Source of the DNA: Molossus alvarezi
Lineage: Eukaryota > Chordata > Mammalia > Chiroptera > Molossidae
DNA: 64,000 bases
Assembly: GCA_037176705.1 (NCBI GenBank)
Contig: CM073887.1
Coordinates: 63,449,001 to 63,513,000 of the forward strand
Direction: 5' to 3'
The notes below the pieces were generated by a model, which did no database searches, was not told the DNA's origin, and saw nothing but the letters and a program-made list of their open reading frames with translations. The translations under genes were made by a program, and so were the position numbers. The first letter of the stretch is position 1. Every line of letters starts with the position of its first letter. Of the stretch, positions 33,426 to 45,298 are shown one piece after another.

Positions 33426-34867
33426 CATATTTTACCAAATTTTTTAATTTGGTTGTTTGTCTTATTGAGTTGTAAATGTTCTTTATGTATTCTGGGGGCA
33501 AGTCCTTTATCAGATAATGTGTCTTGCAAATATTCTCTGCCAGTCTGAAATTTCTTTTTATTTCTGTATAGTGTCTTTTGAAGAACAGATGTTTTAAATG
33601 TTTATAAAATTAATCCATGTTTAATTCTATAGTTTCTGCTTTTTGTATTCTAAGAAATCATGGTCTATCTAAATTAAGGTCATGAAGATTTTCTCCTGTT
33701 TTCTTATAGAAGCTTTATAGTTTTAGCCCATACATTTGGATCTATGATCTCCTTTGAGTTAGTTTTTGTATATGGTGTGAGTTTGTGGTCTAGGTTCTTT
33801 TTGTTTCATTTTACATATATTTTAAGCCCCATTTGTTGAAAAGATAGATCCTTTCACTATTAAATTACCTTGGTACCTTAGTTGAAGATGAATTGACCGT
33901 TCATGTGCGGTCTATTTCTGGACTCAATTCTGTTCCAGGGATCTGTATCTCCGTCCTTACCCAACACCACTGTCTTGATACATTTGTAGCTCTTTGAAAT
34001 TGAGCAGTTTGAGTCCTCGAGCTCTGATTCTTGTTCTCTTTCTCAAAATTGTTGTGACTATCCTAAGTCCTTTCCATTTCCTTATACATTTTAGTCAGTT
34101 TGTTCATTTCCTTAAAGCAAGTCCTCCAGTCCCTTGACTGTCCATGCAATAAACAACTAATATCAGTCCTTCTTAGCTGTCCTGGAATAAACCATTCTTG
34201 ATCATTGTTCTGTTTCTTTGTTTTGCAAAGTGTTTAATTTGGACTTTTATATCTATGTTTATGAGTAAGATATTTGGTTTTATTTTGCTTTCTTTTTTTA
34301 GTGATATCTGAACCTGTTTGGGTATTTATTGTTATGAAAATTTTATAAAATGAATTATGAAATAATCACTGTTTTATTTTCCTAAAGCAATTATGTAATA
34401 AGGCAATTAAATATTCCTTAAAAATTTGATAAACAATTTTATTACTTTTTGTGATTATGGTCTGCTCAAGTTTTGTCTTTTTTTTTTTTTTTTCTTGAAT
34501 GGATTTCTGTTTTCCTAGAAAATTATCTATATTATTCAGTTTTTAAAATCTATCACTGTAGGAAATAGTGTTCCTTTTATATTATTACAATCTCTCATGT
34601 CTCAGATTATTTAAAAGAGTTTTTTAAATGGTCTAAATGGTTAGGGTTTCATTTTTATTATAGGTCAATAAGGTAGCCTCTCTTCTTGCTACTGTTTTGG
34701 AATTTATTGAGACTTTATTTTTCTTTTTATTTGAGGCAATATTTAAGGTTCATTTTTGTAAAATTCATGGATACTTGGCAGGGCGCATTGGCTTTTTATT
34801 TTATAATAGTGTCAAATCCTCTATGTCCTTACTTATTTTTAATTTCCTCTTTGTAATTTATTTTCAG

Positions 34868-34931
34868 GGCAAGTTTATTCAGATCAACTTTGATGTAACT
34901 GGCTATATTGTCGGAGCCAACATTGAAACAT
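34868..34931 (+). pseudogene. MYH10: MYH10-copy exon (switch I-proximal, GKF..IET)
   Basis: A 64-base exon coding [21 protein letters not shown], preceded by ttttcag and followed by gtatcc. It is open. One base of the next codon (t) is at its end; it joins with 'ac' at 37240 to restore the Tyr codon. Length equals the family's short exon at this place. Confidence 0.93.
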
Positions 34932-35256
34932 GTATCCTTTTTCAGAATAGTATAATCCAAGATAAAGAATCATTTCATCTTCCTATGGCCTCAAAGCAAC
35001 CCTTTGTAGTATCATTCCCATTATCAAGTTGGTAAAACTTAAGCCCAGAGAGATTGTAACTTCGTCAAATACTTGCAACTACTGAATATTAACCCCAAAG
35101 TGGTGTGTTGTTGTTTGTCTGTAACACCAGAACATAACTGGGCAAGTGGAGAGTCCCACCGAGGTGAGAATTACCTGTGTATATATCCTCAACCCAGAAA
35201 ATGCTTGTGCAGTATAAGGACTGTTAGATGAATATTAATATGTTGAGCTACTCTTT

Positions 35257-35501
35257 TTTTTTTTTTTTTTATCCTCACTTGAGGACATTTTTCCATTTTT
35301 TGTTCATATAGAGTGGGGAAGGAGAGAGAGAGGGAGAGAGAGAGAGAGAGAGAGAAACATCAATGCGAAAGGGACACATGGAGTGGTTGCCACCCGCAGG
35401 ACCCAACCAGGGCCCAAGGTACACGCCCTTAGCGGGAACCAAACCCAGGTATCTCTGGACAGCAGGCCGACGCTCTATCGCTGAGCCAAACTGGCCAGGG
35501 C
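35257..35501 (-). mobile_element. Ves SINE with 16-bp TSD
   Basis: Minus-strand long-subfamily Ves. TSD tgttgagctactcttt at 35241-35256, and with one mismatch at 35502-35517. Confidence 0.93.
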
Positions 35502-35517
35502 TGTTGAACTACTCTTT

Positions 35518-36024
35518 AGCTATTGTTGTGTTGGCTTATTTTTTACCATCTATTTTTTATATTCTTAAGGTGGGCATGTACCCATTGAAACAAATCTTAT
35601 GAAAGTACAGAGTTAAAGCAATTTCAGTTAGTTTTAAGCAGAATAAAACTAGAGGGAAATGTCCATTACATATACTCGTCCTGAGAGATGATAGGTCCAT
35701 ATAGAATTAGTTTGAGTAGAGATCATAAAAGAGAAATGATTCTGAACTGGTAGTGAGCCAGTTAGGAAGGCTGCAGACAGCAGGTTTCTAGTACTCAGAA
35801 TAATCTCCAGAGATAGAAATACATTGTTTCTACTCCTCAGTTAAGGATAGAACAGACTTTCCTTATTAATTCAGAACTATTCTGTGTCTCTCAATATACT
35901 CAGGCAGAAACCATGAGAAACACTTGAAAATGACAGGGATGGATCTAGAGTTTCTTCATGTTGGTCTGTATGGCATAGCTCACGTGAATGTGTTGGTACC
36001 AAATGTGGAGGATGTGTTTGGTAT
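35518..36024. other. Pseudogene intron, nothing recognised
   Basis: No repeat or coding similarity seen. Confidence 0.4.
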
Positions 36025-36288
36025 AGTGTGATATAAAATATAGGCTGAGTGACACAGTGTGATTTAAAATTTAGGCTGTGTGACACAGTATGATTTAAAA
36101 TTTAGACTTTGTGACACTGTGATTTAAAATTTAGGCTGTGTGACACAGTGTGATTTAAAATTTAGGCTTTGTGACACTGATTTAAAATTTAGGCTGTGTG
36201 ACACAGTGTGATTTAAAATTTAGGTTGTGTGATGTAATGTGAGTTAAAATTTAGGCTGTGTGACACAATGTGATTTAAAATTTAGGCC
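36025..36288. repeat. 32-bp minisatellite, about 8 copies
   Basis: Unit of about 32 bases ending gatttaaaatttag, with variants gtgtgacacagt and gtgacactg (some units shortened by 3-8 bases). Lies inside an intron of the MYH10 copy. Confidence 0.9.
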
Positions 36289-36737
36289 GTAAATTGGTGA
36301 CCCCAGGGAAGGATTATTTCAAAAGTGGCAATCATCTTCCAAAGCAATGAGACTGAGGTTCTGTAAGAGCCCAGTGTGACTATTGACCCAGAGACACGCC
36401 AGGAGCAGCAACACAGGGTGGGCAAAACACCCAAACAGCTCTCAGGTGTGTGCTTCAAATGCAACAGCAGGTGTGCAGGGCTCTGAATGAAGAGCCAACT
36501 GGGGCTGGGCTGCTCGCACCCTGGGAAGCTCAGGCAGAGTAGTCACAGCAGACTAAGTACTGGCAGTAGTGGGTCCCCAGAGCAGCAACAGGAAGGCCAT
36601 GATTTCCTCTCGTCGTGGATGCTGCGAGGCACCGTGCAGGAAATGTACACGAGGTGATGGGCATCAAGTGGCTGCACCACAGCCGCGAGGCTCTCAGTGA
36701 GGGGCGCTCACGTGGGCGTGGTGGCGAAGCACAGGCA

Positions 36738-36862
36738 TTCGGAGTCCACCCAAGTATTGATTTCTAGCTCTGCCACTTAACTAGCTTTGTTATTTTAAGT
36801 AAGTTCTTTGTGCCTTGGTTTTCTTATTTGCAAAAATGTGATAGTTCTGATGTTATAAGGCT
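36738..36862 (+). repeat. MIR SINE fragment
   Basis: Sense MIR core: 'ctagctctgccacttaactagc', 'aagtaagttctttgtgcctt' and 'ttgcaaaaatgtgatag'. Confidence 0.65.
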
Positions 36863-36927
36863 TTTCCTGCCTTGGACAACTCCACATGATTTTTTATAGA
36901 TTCTTACAGTTCCTCGTGTTCTACGTT

Positions 36928-36969
36928 ACAGAGCTGTGTTCTTGAAATACAGAGCTGTGTTCTTGAAAT
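36928..36969. repeat. 21-bp tandem duplication
   Basis: Two exact copies of a 21-base unit starting acagagctgtgttc. Confidence 0.9.
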
Positions 36970-37239
36970 ATAGTCCCAGTTAAGAGCAGGGGGTGTGGGG
37001 TGGGGCGGGTGAGGGAGACACTCTGAGTGTTCGGTTCCCTACTAGTCAGTGCATCCAGGAGATTAATGGGAACATAAGTGTCATACACTTTCTAGTGTCA
37101 CTTACAAAGTTTAACCACTTAGACTGGTTCATTGTAGGATAGTTGATATATATCAGAGAGGAATTGTCTTACAAATTAAATAGACACGAAAAGTGGACCA
37201 CCTTTTCAATTTAATCCTTGACCAACCATCTTTGCTCAG

Positions 37240-37336
37240 ACCTTCTGGAAAAACTCATGCTGTTCGTCAAACAAAAGATGAGCATACTTTTCATATCATT
37301 TATCAGCAGCTATCTGGAGCAGCAGAACACTAAAGT
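37240..37336 (+). pseudogene. MYH10: MYH10-copy exon (YLLEK..GAGEH), frameshifted
   Basis: Acceptor ctcag|acc and donor gtaagt at 37337. Codes HAVRQTKDEHTFHIIYQQLSGAAEH in the main frame. A base is missing near 37250, so the first codons are in another frame, and a second missing base near the end creates a stop. The last base (t) joins with 'ct' at 38953 as a Ser codon. Confidence 0.9.
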
Positions 37337-38952
37337 GTAAGTTACAGAATTCCAGCTGGTCAGGTTATGAAAATGAAACTGAATTTCCATGCCATGGGAT
37401 AAATACTTTTAAGTGGCAGGTATATACCATCTTTATATATCATCTCTATTTCTTTAAAAAGTGTTATATCATCTCTGTTTATTTTTTAAAATTTAAATTA
37501 GTAGACAAGTACTGTATTTTTATAAAGCTTTGCTTCAACATTTATAAATATAAAAGGAAGAAGAAAAAATAAATGTACTTAATAAAAGTAAGTTGATTAA
37601 ACATTTTTATTTCTAGATTAACAACTAAATATATATGTTATGCTTTCTCAAATACTGGGAAGAGGCTATGGTAGATTTTCTTTTTTCTTTTTGTTATGAA
37701 TCACAGGGACTGGAAGCTTGAGCCTGGGCAGAGTAAAATGTAGAATTCTGTCAAAATCAGCAATTTTCTAAGAGGAGAAGATACACAACTTCCCAGTTTC
37801 TCAACCTCAATACTTCTATGTGACTACTGTACATGTCACTCAGGTCTCACAAATAGATACATGCACAGTCATACTTTTCTCCTTGGAGGTGTCAGCTTTT
37901 GCAATGAAATGCTTTCTCTGTGAATGACCTGCAAGGGAAAAAAACAACAACAAAGAGCCAACAAGAGACTAAAAACTCAAGATTATACACATATAGTATG
38001 TGATGCTGAAGAGAAGAAAACCTTCAAGTTTCCAGACTGGAAAGATAACTTTGCAGTAGTGATGATTAGACAACGTAAGATCAAAGTGTAAAAAGATGGA
38101 GAAAACAAAAGCAATCACTACCCAGTAGAAGTTAAATGTAATGTAGACAAGGATTAAGGTTTAGGAGTGATCAGAAATTCTCTGCAGGGAAGTGTTACAA
38201 AGCGAGCTGGGAGCATGTGATAACATCCATTATAGGGATAAATAGCCCCATCTGTTGTGATCCCTTCTGAGAAACATCCTGCTCTCAACATATTTATCAA
38301 AAGAGTAAGTTAAGTCCTCTCTAACTCATGACCTCAAAGTACAAGTACGCAGTGGGAGTATTATCCATTATAATATCCTGTCATAATATTGTATACGTTG
38401 CACATCACTCTCAAAAGCAGATTTACCACCGAACAGACTGGCTTGGAGAGAGGGTTTCAGGGGGTGGCTCGGCTGAGCACATGCCTGGTCCATCTTCTAC
38501 ATCCGGCTATTTATCTCAGGTCCACAATCTTCATATTGACCCCATAGTGTTTGCTATAACCTACTTGCTAAGATAGGAATATAAAATGTGGGTTTTAAAG
38601 CTTTCTAAAATATTTAAATATGAAAACAGTAAGGTTTTAGTTCTCTTGAAAAGTTACATCATTTCCTCCACTATCTGATTTCAAATATTATATAAGTCAT
38701 TGTCCTTCAAATTTCAGTAGAGATTTTTGCAGTTTACATTATCATTTCCTTCCTGGTTACAGATGATGGGAAACTATGTGTGTGTATTTAACATGAACAT
38801 GTAAAGACAGAGAAAGTGTGGGGGGTAAAAAGTGTGTGGCGGTGATGGCTGGGTGGGGTCATTGTTCTCCTGGGTGTTGGTACCATCTGAATGTGGGCTT
38901 GCTTCACTTCATTGATTTTTATTTCACTGTATTCAATTCTGTTTTCTTTTAG
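37337..38952. other. Pseudogene intron, nothing recognised
   Basis: AT-rich intron. No SINE recognised in this 1.6-kb stretch, which is unusual for the window. Confidence 0.4.
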
Positions 38953-39095
38953 CTGATTTGCTTCTCGACGAATTAATGACTACAGATTTCTCTCCAATGG
39001 TTATATTCCCATTCCGGGATAGCAAGACAAGGATAACATCCAGAAGACGATGGAAGCAATGTATATAATGGGCTTCTCTCATGAAGAGATTCTGT
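38953..39095 (+). pseudogene. MYH10: MYH10-copy exon (SDLLLEGF..HEEIL), stop and frameshift
   Basis: Acceptor cttttag|ct at 38952/38953; codes DLLLDEF, then [42 protein letters not shown] after a one-base shift. A CAG codon has become TAG at about 39024. The donor gtatgt follows at 39096, where the 48-bp repeat array starts to overlap the exon end. Confidence 0.92.
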
Positions 39096-39316
39096 GTATG
39101 TGGGATTTCTCTAAGATTCTGATATCTCATGAAGAGATTCTATGTATGTGGGATTTCTCTAAGATTCTGATATCTCATGAAGAGATTCTGTGTATGTGGG
39201 ATTTCTCTAAGATTCTGATATCTCATGAAGAGATTCTATGTATGTGGGATTTCTCTAAGATTCTGATATCTCATGAAGAGATTCTGTGTATGTGGGATTT
39301 CTCTAAGATTCTGATT
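39077..39316. repeat. 48-bp minisatellite spanning an exon end and splice donor, 5 copies
   Basis: Unit begins tctcatgaagagattct and includes the last coding bases of the exon, the donor gtatgt and 28 intron bases. Copies start at 39077, 39125, 39173, 39221 and 39269. Copies 1, 3 and 5 read ctgtgtatg, copies 2 and 4 read ctatgtatg, so growth was by 96-bp dimers. The unit is divisible by 3, which creates a 94-codon open frame of repeats that is an artefact. Confidence 0.95.
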
Positions 39317-39395
39317 CATTTAAATCAGACCTAAATTGGGGGTAAATAACCTAAACTAGGAAATGACTGAGGGACTGAGAACTGCCTGTAATTTT

Positions 39396-39603
39396 TTTTC
39401 CCTTTATTAACTTTTAGAGGGAGAAGAAGGGAGAGAGAGAGAGAGAGAAACATCGATGAGAGAGAACATTGATTGGCTGCCTCCCACATGCCCCGCACTG
39501 GGGCTCAGGCCCACAACCTGGGCATGTGCCCTGACCAGGAATTGAACCGGTGACCTCCTGGTGCATAGGTCAATACTCAACCACTGAGCCATGCCGGCTG
39601 GGT
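39396..39603 (-). mobile_element. Ves SINE with 19-bp TSD
   Basis: Minus-strand short-subfamily Ves. Flanks gagaactgcctgtaatttt (39377-39395) and gaaaactacctgtaatttt (39604-39622). Confidence 0.92.
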
Positions 39604-39688
39604 GAAAACTACCTGTAATTTTATGAAATCCTGAGACAGATCTTACTGAAAAGTTTTGTACAACTAATTTTTAGTCAGAATATATTAG

Positions 39689-40174
<486 letters not shown>

Positions 40175-41830
40175 TTTACTTTGCCAGGAATATCGGCCCA
40201 GTCTTTGTCTTCGTGGCCTTGACACTTTTGAAGAATACTGGCCAGTTATTTTGGAAAGTGATCCTCTATTTGGGTTTGTTTGATGTTTCCTCCTGGTTAA
40301 ATTCAAGTTAGGCGTTTTTGGTAAGACTATTACAGAAGTGATGTTGTGTCCTCAGGGCATGGTGTTGGGAGGCTTATTATGTCAATTTGCTCATCATGGG
40401 TGATGTTGACTTTGTTAAGGCCTGTCTACCAGGTTTCTCCACTACCGGATTACCGGTTCACCTTTGTCACGAGTATTTGGGAGACGAGCAGAGGGAAGGA
40501 GTCACCTTAAGACTAAGAACATGAATCCAGTTTTCTTATATTTATTCCCTGGAATCCTACTGTAAGGAAGAACTTCCATTTTTTCATTCATTCAGTTATT
40601 TATTTATAGCATTATAGACACATGGACTCATTTAAGTAATTGTATGGGTTTATAATCCACTTGATAATTATTGATTCTTATCCTTGCTGTGACCATTAGG
40701 AGGAGTGGGAGTCCCTTCCGATTAGTTCTTAGGTTATTATGACATGACTCTGTCAATTTATTTTAAAGCATTTTCTTACTTTATGGTGCCACAAAATGTT
40801 CCGGACGCATTTTGCATTGTTCCGGCCCCGCCCCGGAGCTGGCTGTTTCTCCGCATTGAAGAAGGCAATTTTTCGCTGCCAGTGTCTGGGTGCTGGTTGT
40901 TCCAGGGTCTCATTTGATTCTAACTTCTCAGAGGACAGAGCAAGGAAACATACACACATATACTCACACATCTGTTTTCATTTCTATGTATATTAAAAAC
41001 CATGGATTTATACTGAATCCTCCAATTTTGATCCAACACTACAAAGTTTATTCTAGCCATCTCCTCTTTTTTTTATGTGAAAGTCTTTTCTCTGACAGTA
41101 AGAAATCTGGCTTATCTACAGTATATTTGTTTATTTGTTTGATACTAGAATACCCATAAAATAGCTTCAGAATTACTAAGCTGCATCTCTCCAGAAAACA
41201 AACCTGCTAACTGGTGTACAATATTTGTGTATGGTTCTTTTTTATTTATTTACTTTCCTTTATTGATTTTAGAGATAGAGGAAGAGAGAGGGAGAGAGAG
41301 ATAGAAACATCGATGAGAGAGAACATCAATCGGCTGCCTCCTGCATGCCCCCCACTGGGGATCGGGCCCACAACCTGGCCTTGTGCCCTGACTGGAAATT
41401 GAACAGGCGACTTCTTGGTGCATGGGTCGATGCTTAACCAGTGAGCCACACCATCTGGGCTTGTGTATAGTTCTTTAGCATTAGGGTATATAGTCAACAT
41501 ACTGCCTTACTCTTCCCTCCTTCTGCCTTCGCGTGGCTATGTTTTCATTTGCAATGTAGGTAACTTCATTTCTGTTTGTATTACATTTTGCCCTCTCCAC
41601 CCTCGCCATCATCCTTTTTTGCTTATTTTTTAGTATATGAAACATAAATAATTCTAAAAGTCAGAACTGTAGAAAAATGTGTGCTTCTCTTTGATTTTGG
41701 TCCCACCCACTCCCATCTTTTCCACTCTGTTTCCTTCCTCCATTCTTTCTACCCTGTTTCTACCTACCTCTGTCGGAAATAAGTCTTGTTTATTTCTGGC
41801 TTATTCCTTGAGCAGCACGTTTAAGCCCGG
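40175..41830 (-). repeat. Old L1M-type 3' UTR, antisense, with a Ves insertion
   Basis: Antisense of an old mammalian L1 3' UTR: 'cgtggccttgacacttttgaagaatactgg', 'tctgatgtttcctc'-like, 'ggaatcctactgtaaggaagaactt', 'aaaccatggatttatactgaatcctccaatt', 'agtcagaactgtag' (read as separate diverged blocks). Interrupted by the Ves at 41241-41460. Confidence 0.65.
41241..41460 (-). mobile_element. Ves SINE with 16-bp TSD
   Basis: Minus-strand short-subfamily Ves. TSD ttgtgtatggttcttt at 41225-41240, one mismatch in the copy at 41461-41476. Confidence 0.93.
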
Positions 41831-41937
41831 CAGCAAGTGTTTAGCCACCCAAGGTGCCAGCTCTCCATAAGATGAATGAGTTCTGACAGGTCTGTTTGAC
41901 ATTTATCTTCATTTCTTTAGAATAACATCATAAAGCC

Positions 41938-42170
41938 CTGGCCGGTTAGGGTTAGCAGTTAGAGCGTCGACCTGCGGTCCAGAGAGACCCGGTTCGGTTC
42001 CTGCTGAGAACATGTACCGGGTTGCAGTTTGTACCTGGCCCTGGTTGAATCATGGAGGAGGCAGCCACTTGATGTGTCCCTTTAACGTCGATGTCTCTCT
42101 CTCTTTCTCTCCCTCCCACTCTATCTGAACAAAAAATGGAAAAATGTCCTTGGGTGAGGATAAAAAAAAA
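41938..42170 (+). mobile_element. Ves SINE with perfect 17-bp TSD
   Basis: Plus-strand long-subfamily Ves. TSD aataacatcataaagcc at 41921-41937 and 42171-42187 is perfect, so it is among the younger copies. Confidence 0.94.
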
Positions 42171-42187
42171 AATAACATCATAAAGCC

Positions 42188-43377
42188 AAAGTTGTACTTG
42201 CCATGGCCCAGATGACCAGTAAGTTTTCTATCTCCTTGACTTTAAGTAATTACTGTGTTTTATTATATTTCTGGAACCTTTTTACTAAGTTCGGCTATTT
42301 GAAGTCGTCTTGGAAAAGGGAATAAGAGACAGACAGAACGTGCATCATGCAGAAAGACATGCCTCAACATTTTAATAACAAAAAGGGAGATACTTTAAAA
42401 TATCAAGCAGAATGAAGGAAACCAAGATATTACCCCACTATGACGTATATGTTTTAGCTGCTAACATGATATTTATCATGATACAAAGCAAAGGAGTGTG
42501 GGCAATTTGCCCTTTGCTCTTCTTTATATTTTTAAATTTCCTACCAATACACACACACGTGCTCATACTTTACCTAAAAGGAGCCGAGACCTCGCCGCCG
42601 AGACACAGCGATGGTAACAGCCAGTGAGGATCCCAGAGCAAAGGAAGTGCTCCCTGTGGCTCAGCCTGCCCTGCCCGGACCGGGCTCCTGTAGGCTGCCA
42701 ACAATTAGCCTGGGTTAGGTGGAAGGGTGCAGGTCTTTGCAAAGACTTGGGTAGGTTATACTTGTAATATAATTCGAAGTGTGCTTACCCTTAGAAAATT
42801 TTATTATTTTAACTCTTAGCTCAAAATTAATTATAATAATTTGTACACTGGTTGGACCTTGGGGGGATACTGATAGTGAACTTCTGGTGAAAGGGGTACC
42901 CGAATGCTGATGAGAATCAATAGTAACAAAGTAGTAGCAGCTATGTTTTGAGTGCTTCATGTTAGCCATGTAATGAAATAATTACCCTTTTAAAACTTTT
43001 AGATTTCTTGCCTACTAAAATGTTATTAGGATCATTACATGATTACACCAGCTGTCTTGGTAACATGATGGTTTAAACTATTGGGAACACCATTTTCTTC
43101 ATTGTGTGCATTATCCATGGGTTCTAAGGCAGTGATGGACATGATTAGCTATGATAAGTAATTGCTGGCTAACCATCTCCCGTAACTTACGGATGAGTGT
43201 TATTAATTTGAAAGAATGAAGGTCTTTTTCATCAGACTTAAATTTGTTTAACTCGGAGACCTTTATTTTGTTTTTTTCTTAATATAATTTAATGATTATA
43301 AGGTTTTAAAAGTGTTTATTGACTATATGTGACTAGATTGTAAGGAGTCTAGTATTTAGGAGACATTTTTACTCTAG
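42188..43377. other. Pseudogene intron, nothing recognised
   Basis: No repeat recognised; a short GC-rich patch with CpGs lies at about 42580-42690. Confidence 0.4.
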
Positions 43378-43496
43378 TTGCACAGAAGCTCTGACACCTT
43401 CTTGGGATGAATGTGATGGTGTTTTCTCGGGGTGTCCTTACCCCCCGGGTCAAGGTCGGCCGAGACTACGTGCAGAAAGCCCAGACCAAAGAATAA
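43378..43496 (+). pseudogene. MYH10: MYH10-copy exon (AQKLCHLLG..QTKEQ), two stops
   Basis: Acceptor ctctag; codes [45 protein letters not shown]. TGC has become TGA near 43392 and the last codon CAG has become TAA at 43494-43496, directly at the donor, which is also weakened (from taa|gtac). Confidence 0.93.
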
Positions 43497-44088
43497 GTAC
43501 ACTTACTATTATTTATTATGCGTTTGTTTGAATGATAATCGTGGTCGTAAGACCTTCTGATCGGCATGTACTAAACGGAATCAGTTAAAGCTCTGTGACG
43601 TAGGTGTTTCCTGGTGCTAATTGAGTATTATTTTTCTCTTGTATAGTTTCTTCTTTGTTAGAAACATTTTAAAGGTGACTTTTAAAAAAAGAAAATTTGA
43701 AATATCACCGTGAGTTTTCCCCAGGTGGATAGATTATCCAGGAGGACTAAGCTGTGTACTTCTGGAGCCCACCCACCAAGAACACGGGAGTCAGACGCAC
43801 CCAGTTCCTGGTGGGCTCCTTCAGGAGTCCGAGCAGACAGCTGCACAGAGCCCCAGAGACCTAGTGGGGAGGGGGTATCTTTACTAGGCATCTTCACCCA
43901 CCCCTTCAATTTATTATCTCTAGTTTACATTTAGTTGTACTAACACCCTTTGTTGATGTTTAAACTTGAGAAGCAGTAAATTCTCTTTCAGGTTTTTTGA
44001 GCACTGTAGAACATTAAACTCCTATAACAGCCGTGAATGCTTTGTTGAGATCACTTCCAGAATAAATGTTGGTGTTGTGTAATTGTAG
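43497..44088. other. Pseudogene intron, nothing recognised
   Basis: Short intron; overlapping chance open frames at 43682-43934 are not supported by any similarity. Confidence 0.4.
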
Positions 44089-44241
44089 GCAGACTTTGCA
44101 TTAGAAACAATGGCAAAAGCTACCTATGATGGCTGTTCCCGCTGGCTCGTTCACCATATCAACAAGGCTCTGGATAGGACCAGACATCAGGGAGCATCTT
44201 TCATTGGAATCCTGGACAGTGCTGGATTTGAAATTTTTGAG
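44089..44241 (+). pseudogene. MYH10: MYH10-copy exon (ADFA..AGFEIFE), intact frame
   Basis: 153-base exon between aattgtag and gtatgt. Open frame [20 protein letters not shown] and on to [12 protein letters not shown]. The switch II motif DIAGFE reads DSAGFE, a change not expected in a working myosin. Confidence 0.94.
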
Positions 44242-44279
44242 GTATGTCTCTCCCTCGACTTACTCTTCTAACAGATGTT

Positions 44280-44500
44280 AATGAAGGCTCACTAGGTGCA
44301 CTCACTGTGCTGTGCAGGCACCAGGGACATGATGGTAGATAAGCAGGGAGAGTCCCTGCCATTCATGTAGAGTCAGACCATAAATGACAAATAACCACTA
44401 AGTTCTCAGAATTGTGAATAACGCAGTGAAAGGGGTGTTGTGATAGAAAACGGGGGAGGCCAGCTTTAGACAGCTGAGTGACCGCTGGCGTCACTGCTGT
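44280..44500 (+). repeat. Possible L2 remnant
   Basis: Phrases 'gctgtgcaggcaccagggacatgatgg' and 'agagtccctgccattcatgtagagtca' resemble diverged L2 3' sequence. Confidence 0.5.
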
Positions 44501-45298
44501 GTTCAGGGTAAGCAGACTCGAAGGAGAAGCCCCAGCCTCCGTACGGTTTCCAGGCTGTAGTCTTGCATGGGAGAGAACCTGTCAAATGTTAGAAATGGCT
44601 AGAAAGCCAGTGTGACTAGAGGTAGCTGCCTAAAGGGAACTGGAGTGCGGTGTGGGGCAAAAGCAGAAGTAAGGAGACCAATGAGGTCACTGGCCATTGT
44701 CATGGCCCAGGGGCCAGGTGCTGGTGGCTGGGTCGGGAGTCAGGGGTCAGCAATGTGAGATGGAGAAATGAGGAAAGATAATGATGTCTGTTTCAAAGAC
44801 GAAACCATAGGATTTGATGATGGATTTCAATATATTTTATTATTGATCTGACTAGATTTCTCCAAACATTTATTTGCCATCAATCCATCAAAGATTTGTA
44901 GTTATACATCTACAAAAAAAAGTTGATGAAATTTTAGCCTCCTAAGCATTTATATTTTTATCGCTCCTTTGATAGGCTGACTGTATATACATAAGGCACA
45001 AATAATCAATTAAGTACTTCTTGGGATCAGTGTGCTATTTTGGCCACTATTGGATATTGAGTTGTCTTTTTTTAAATGAAGTCTATTTTCATACAATCTG
45101 AACTATTACTGGTATAAGATGTTTTGTTGCTGAACAGCAAGTGCTACACTGAGAAATTGCTTTAATGTGTGTTGATTTGTAACTTGAGAACTCATTCATG
45201 AAAGGGCCAGGTAAAGGGCAGAGTTCAGAAAGAAGAAAATAGAAATGTCCGTAACTTAAAGTTACATTTAGAAAAAATCAGTTGCCTTACTATATAAA
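44501..45298. other. Pseudogene intron, nothing recognised
   Basis: Unique-looking intron sequence. Confidence 0.4.

Larger units (their letters stand above)
32666..34690 (-). repeat. Old L1M LINE, antisense, with two Ves copies
   Basis: Antisense of an older, diverged L1 ORF2, starting at the same consensus position where the sense L1 stops at 30126 (gttgtttcca to gctatgaacattc). It runs through phrases like 'aactggaattgctgag', 'gtttgtggtctaggttc' and 'gtcttgatacatttgtagct'. Interrupted by Ves at 32907-33125 and 33179-33425. Confidence 0.75.

Noticed and set aside
39050..39334. 94-codon repetitive protein ([14 protein letters not shown] repeats)
   Set aside because: It is the 48-bp minisatellite read through; the first part is a broken myosin exon.
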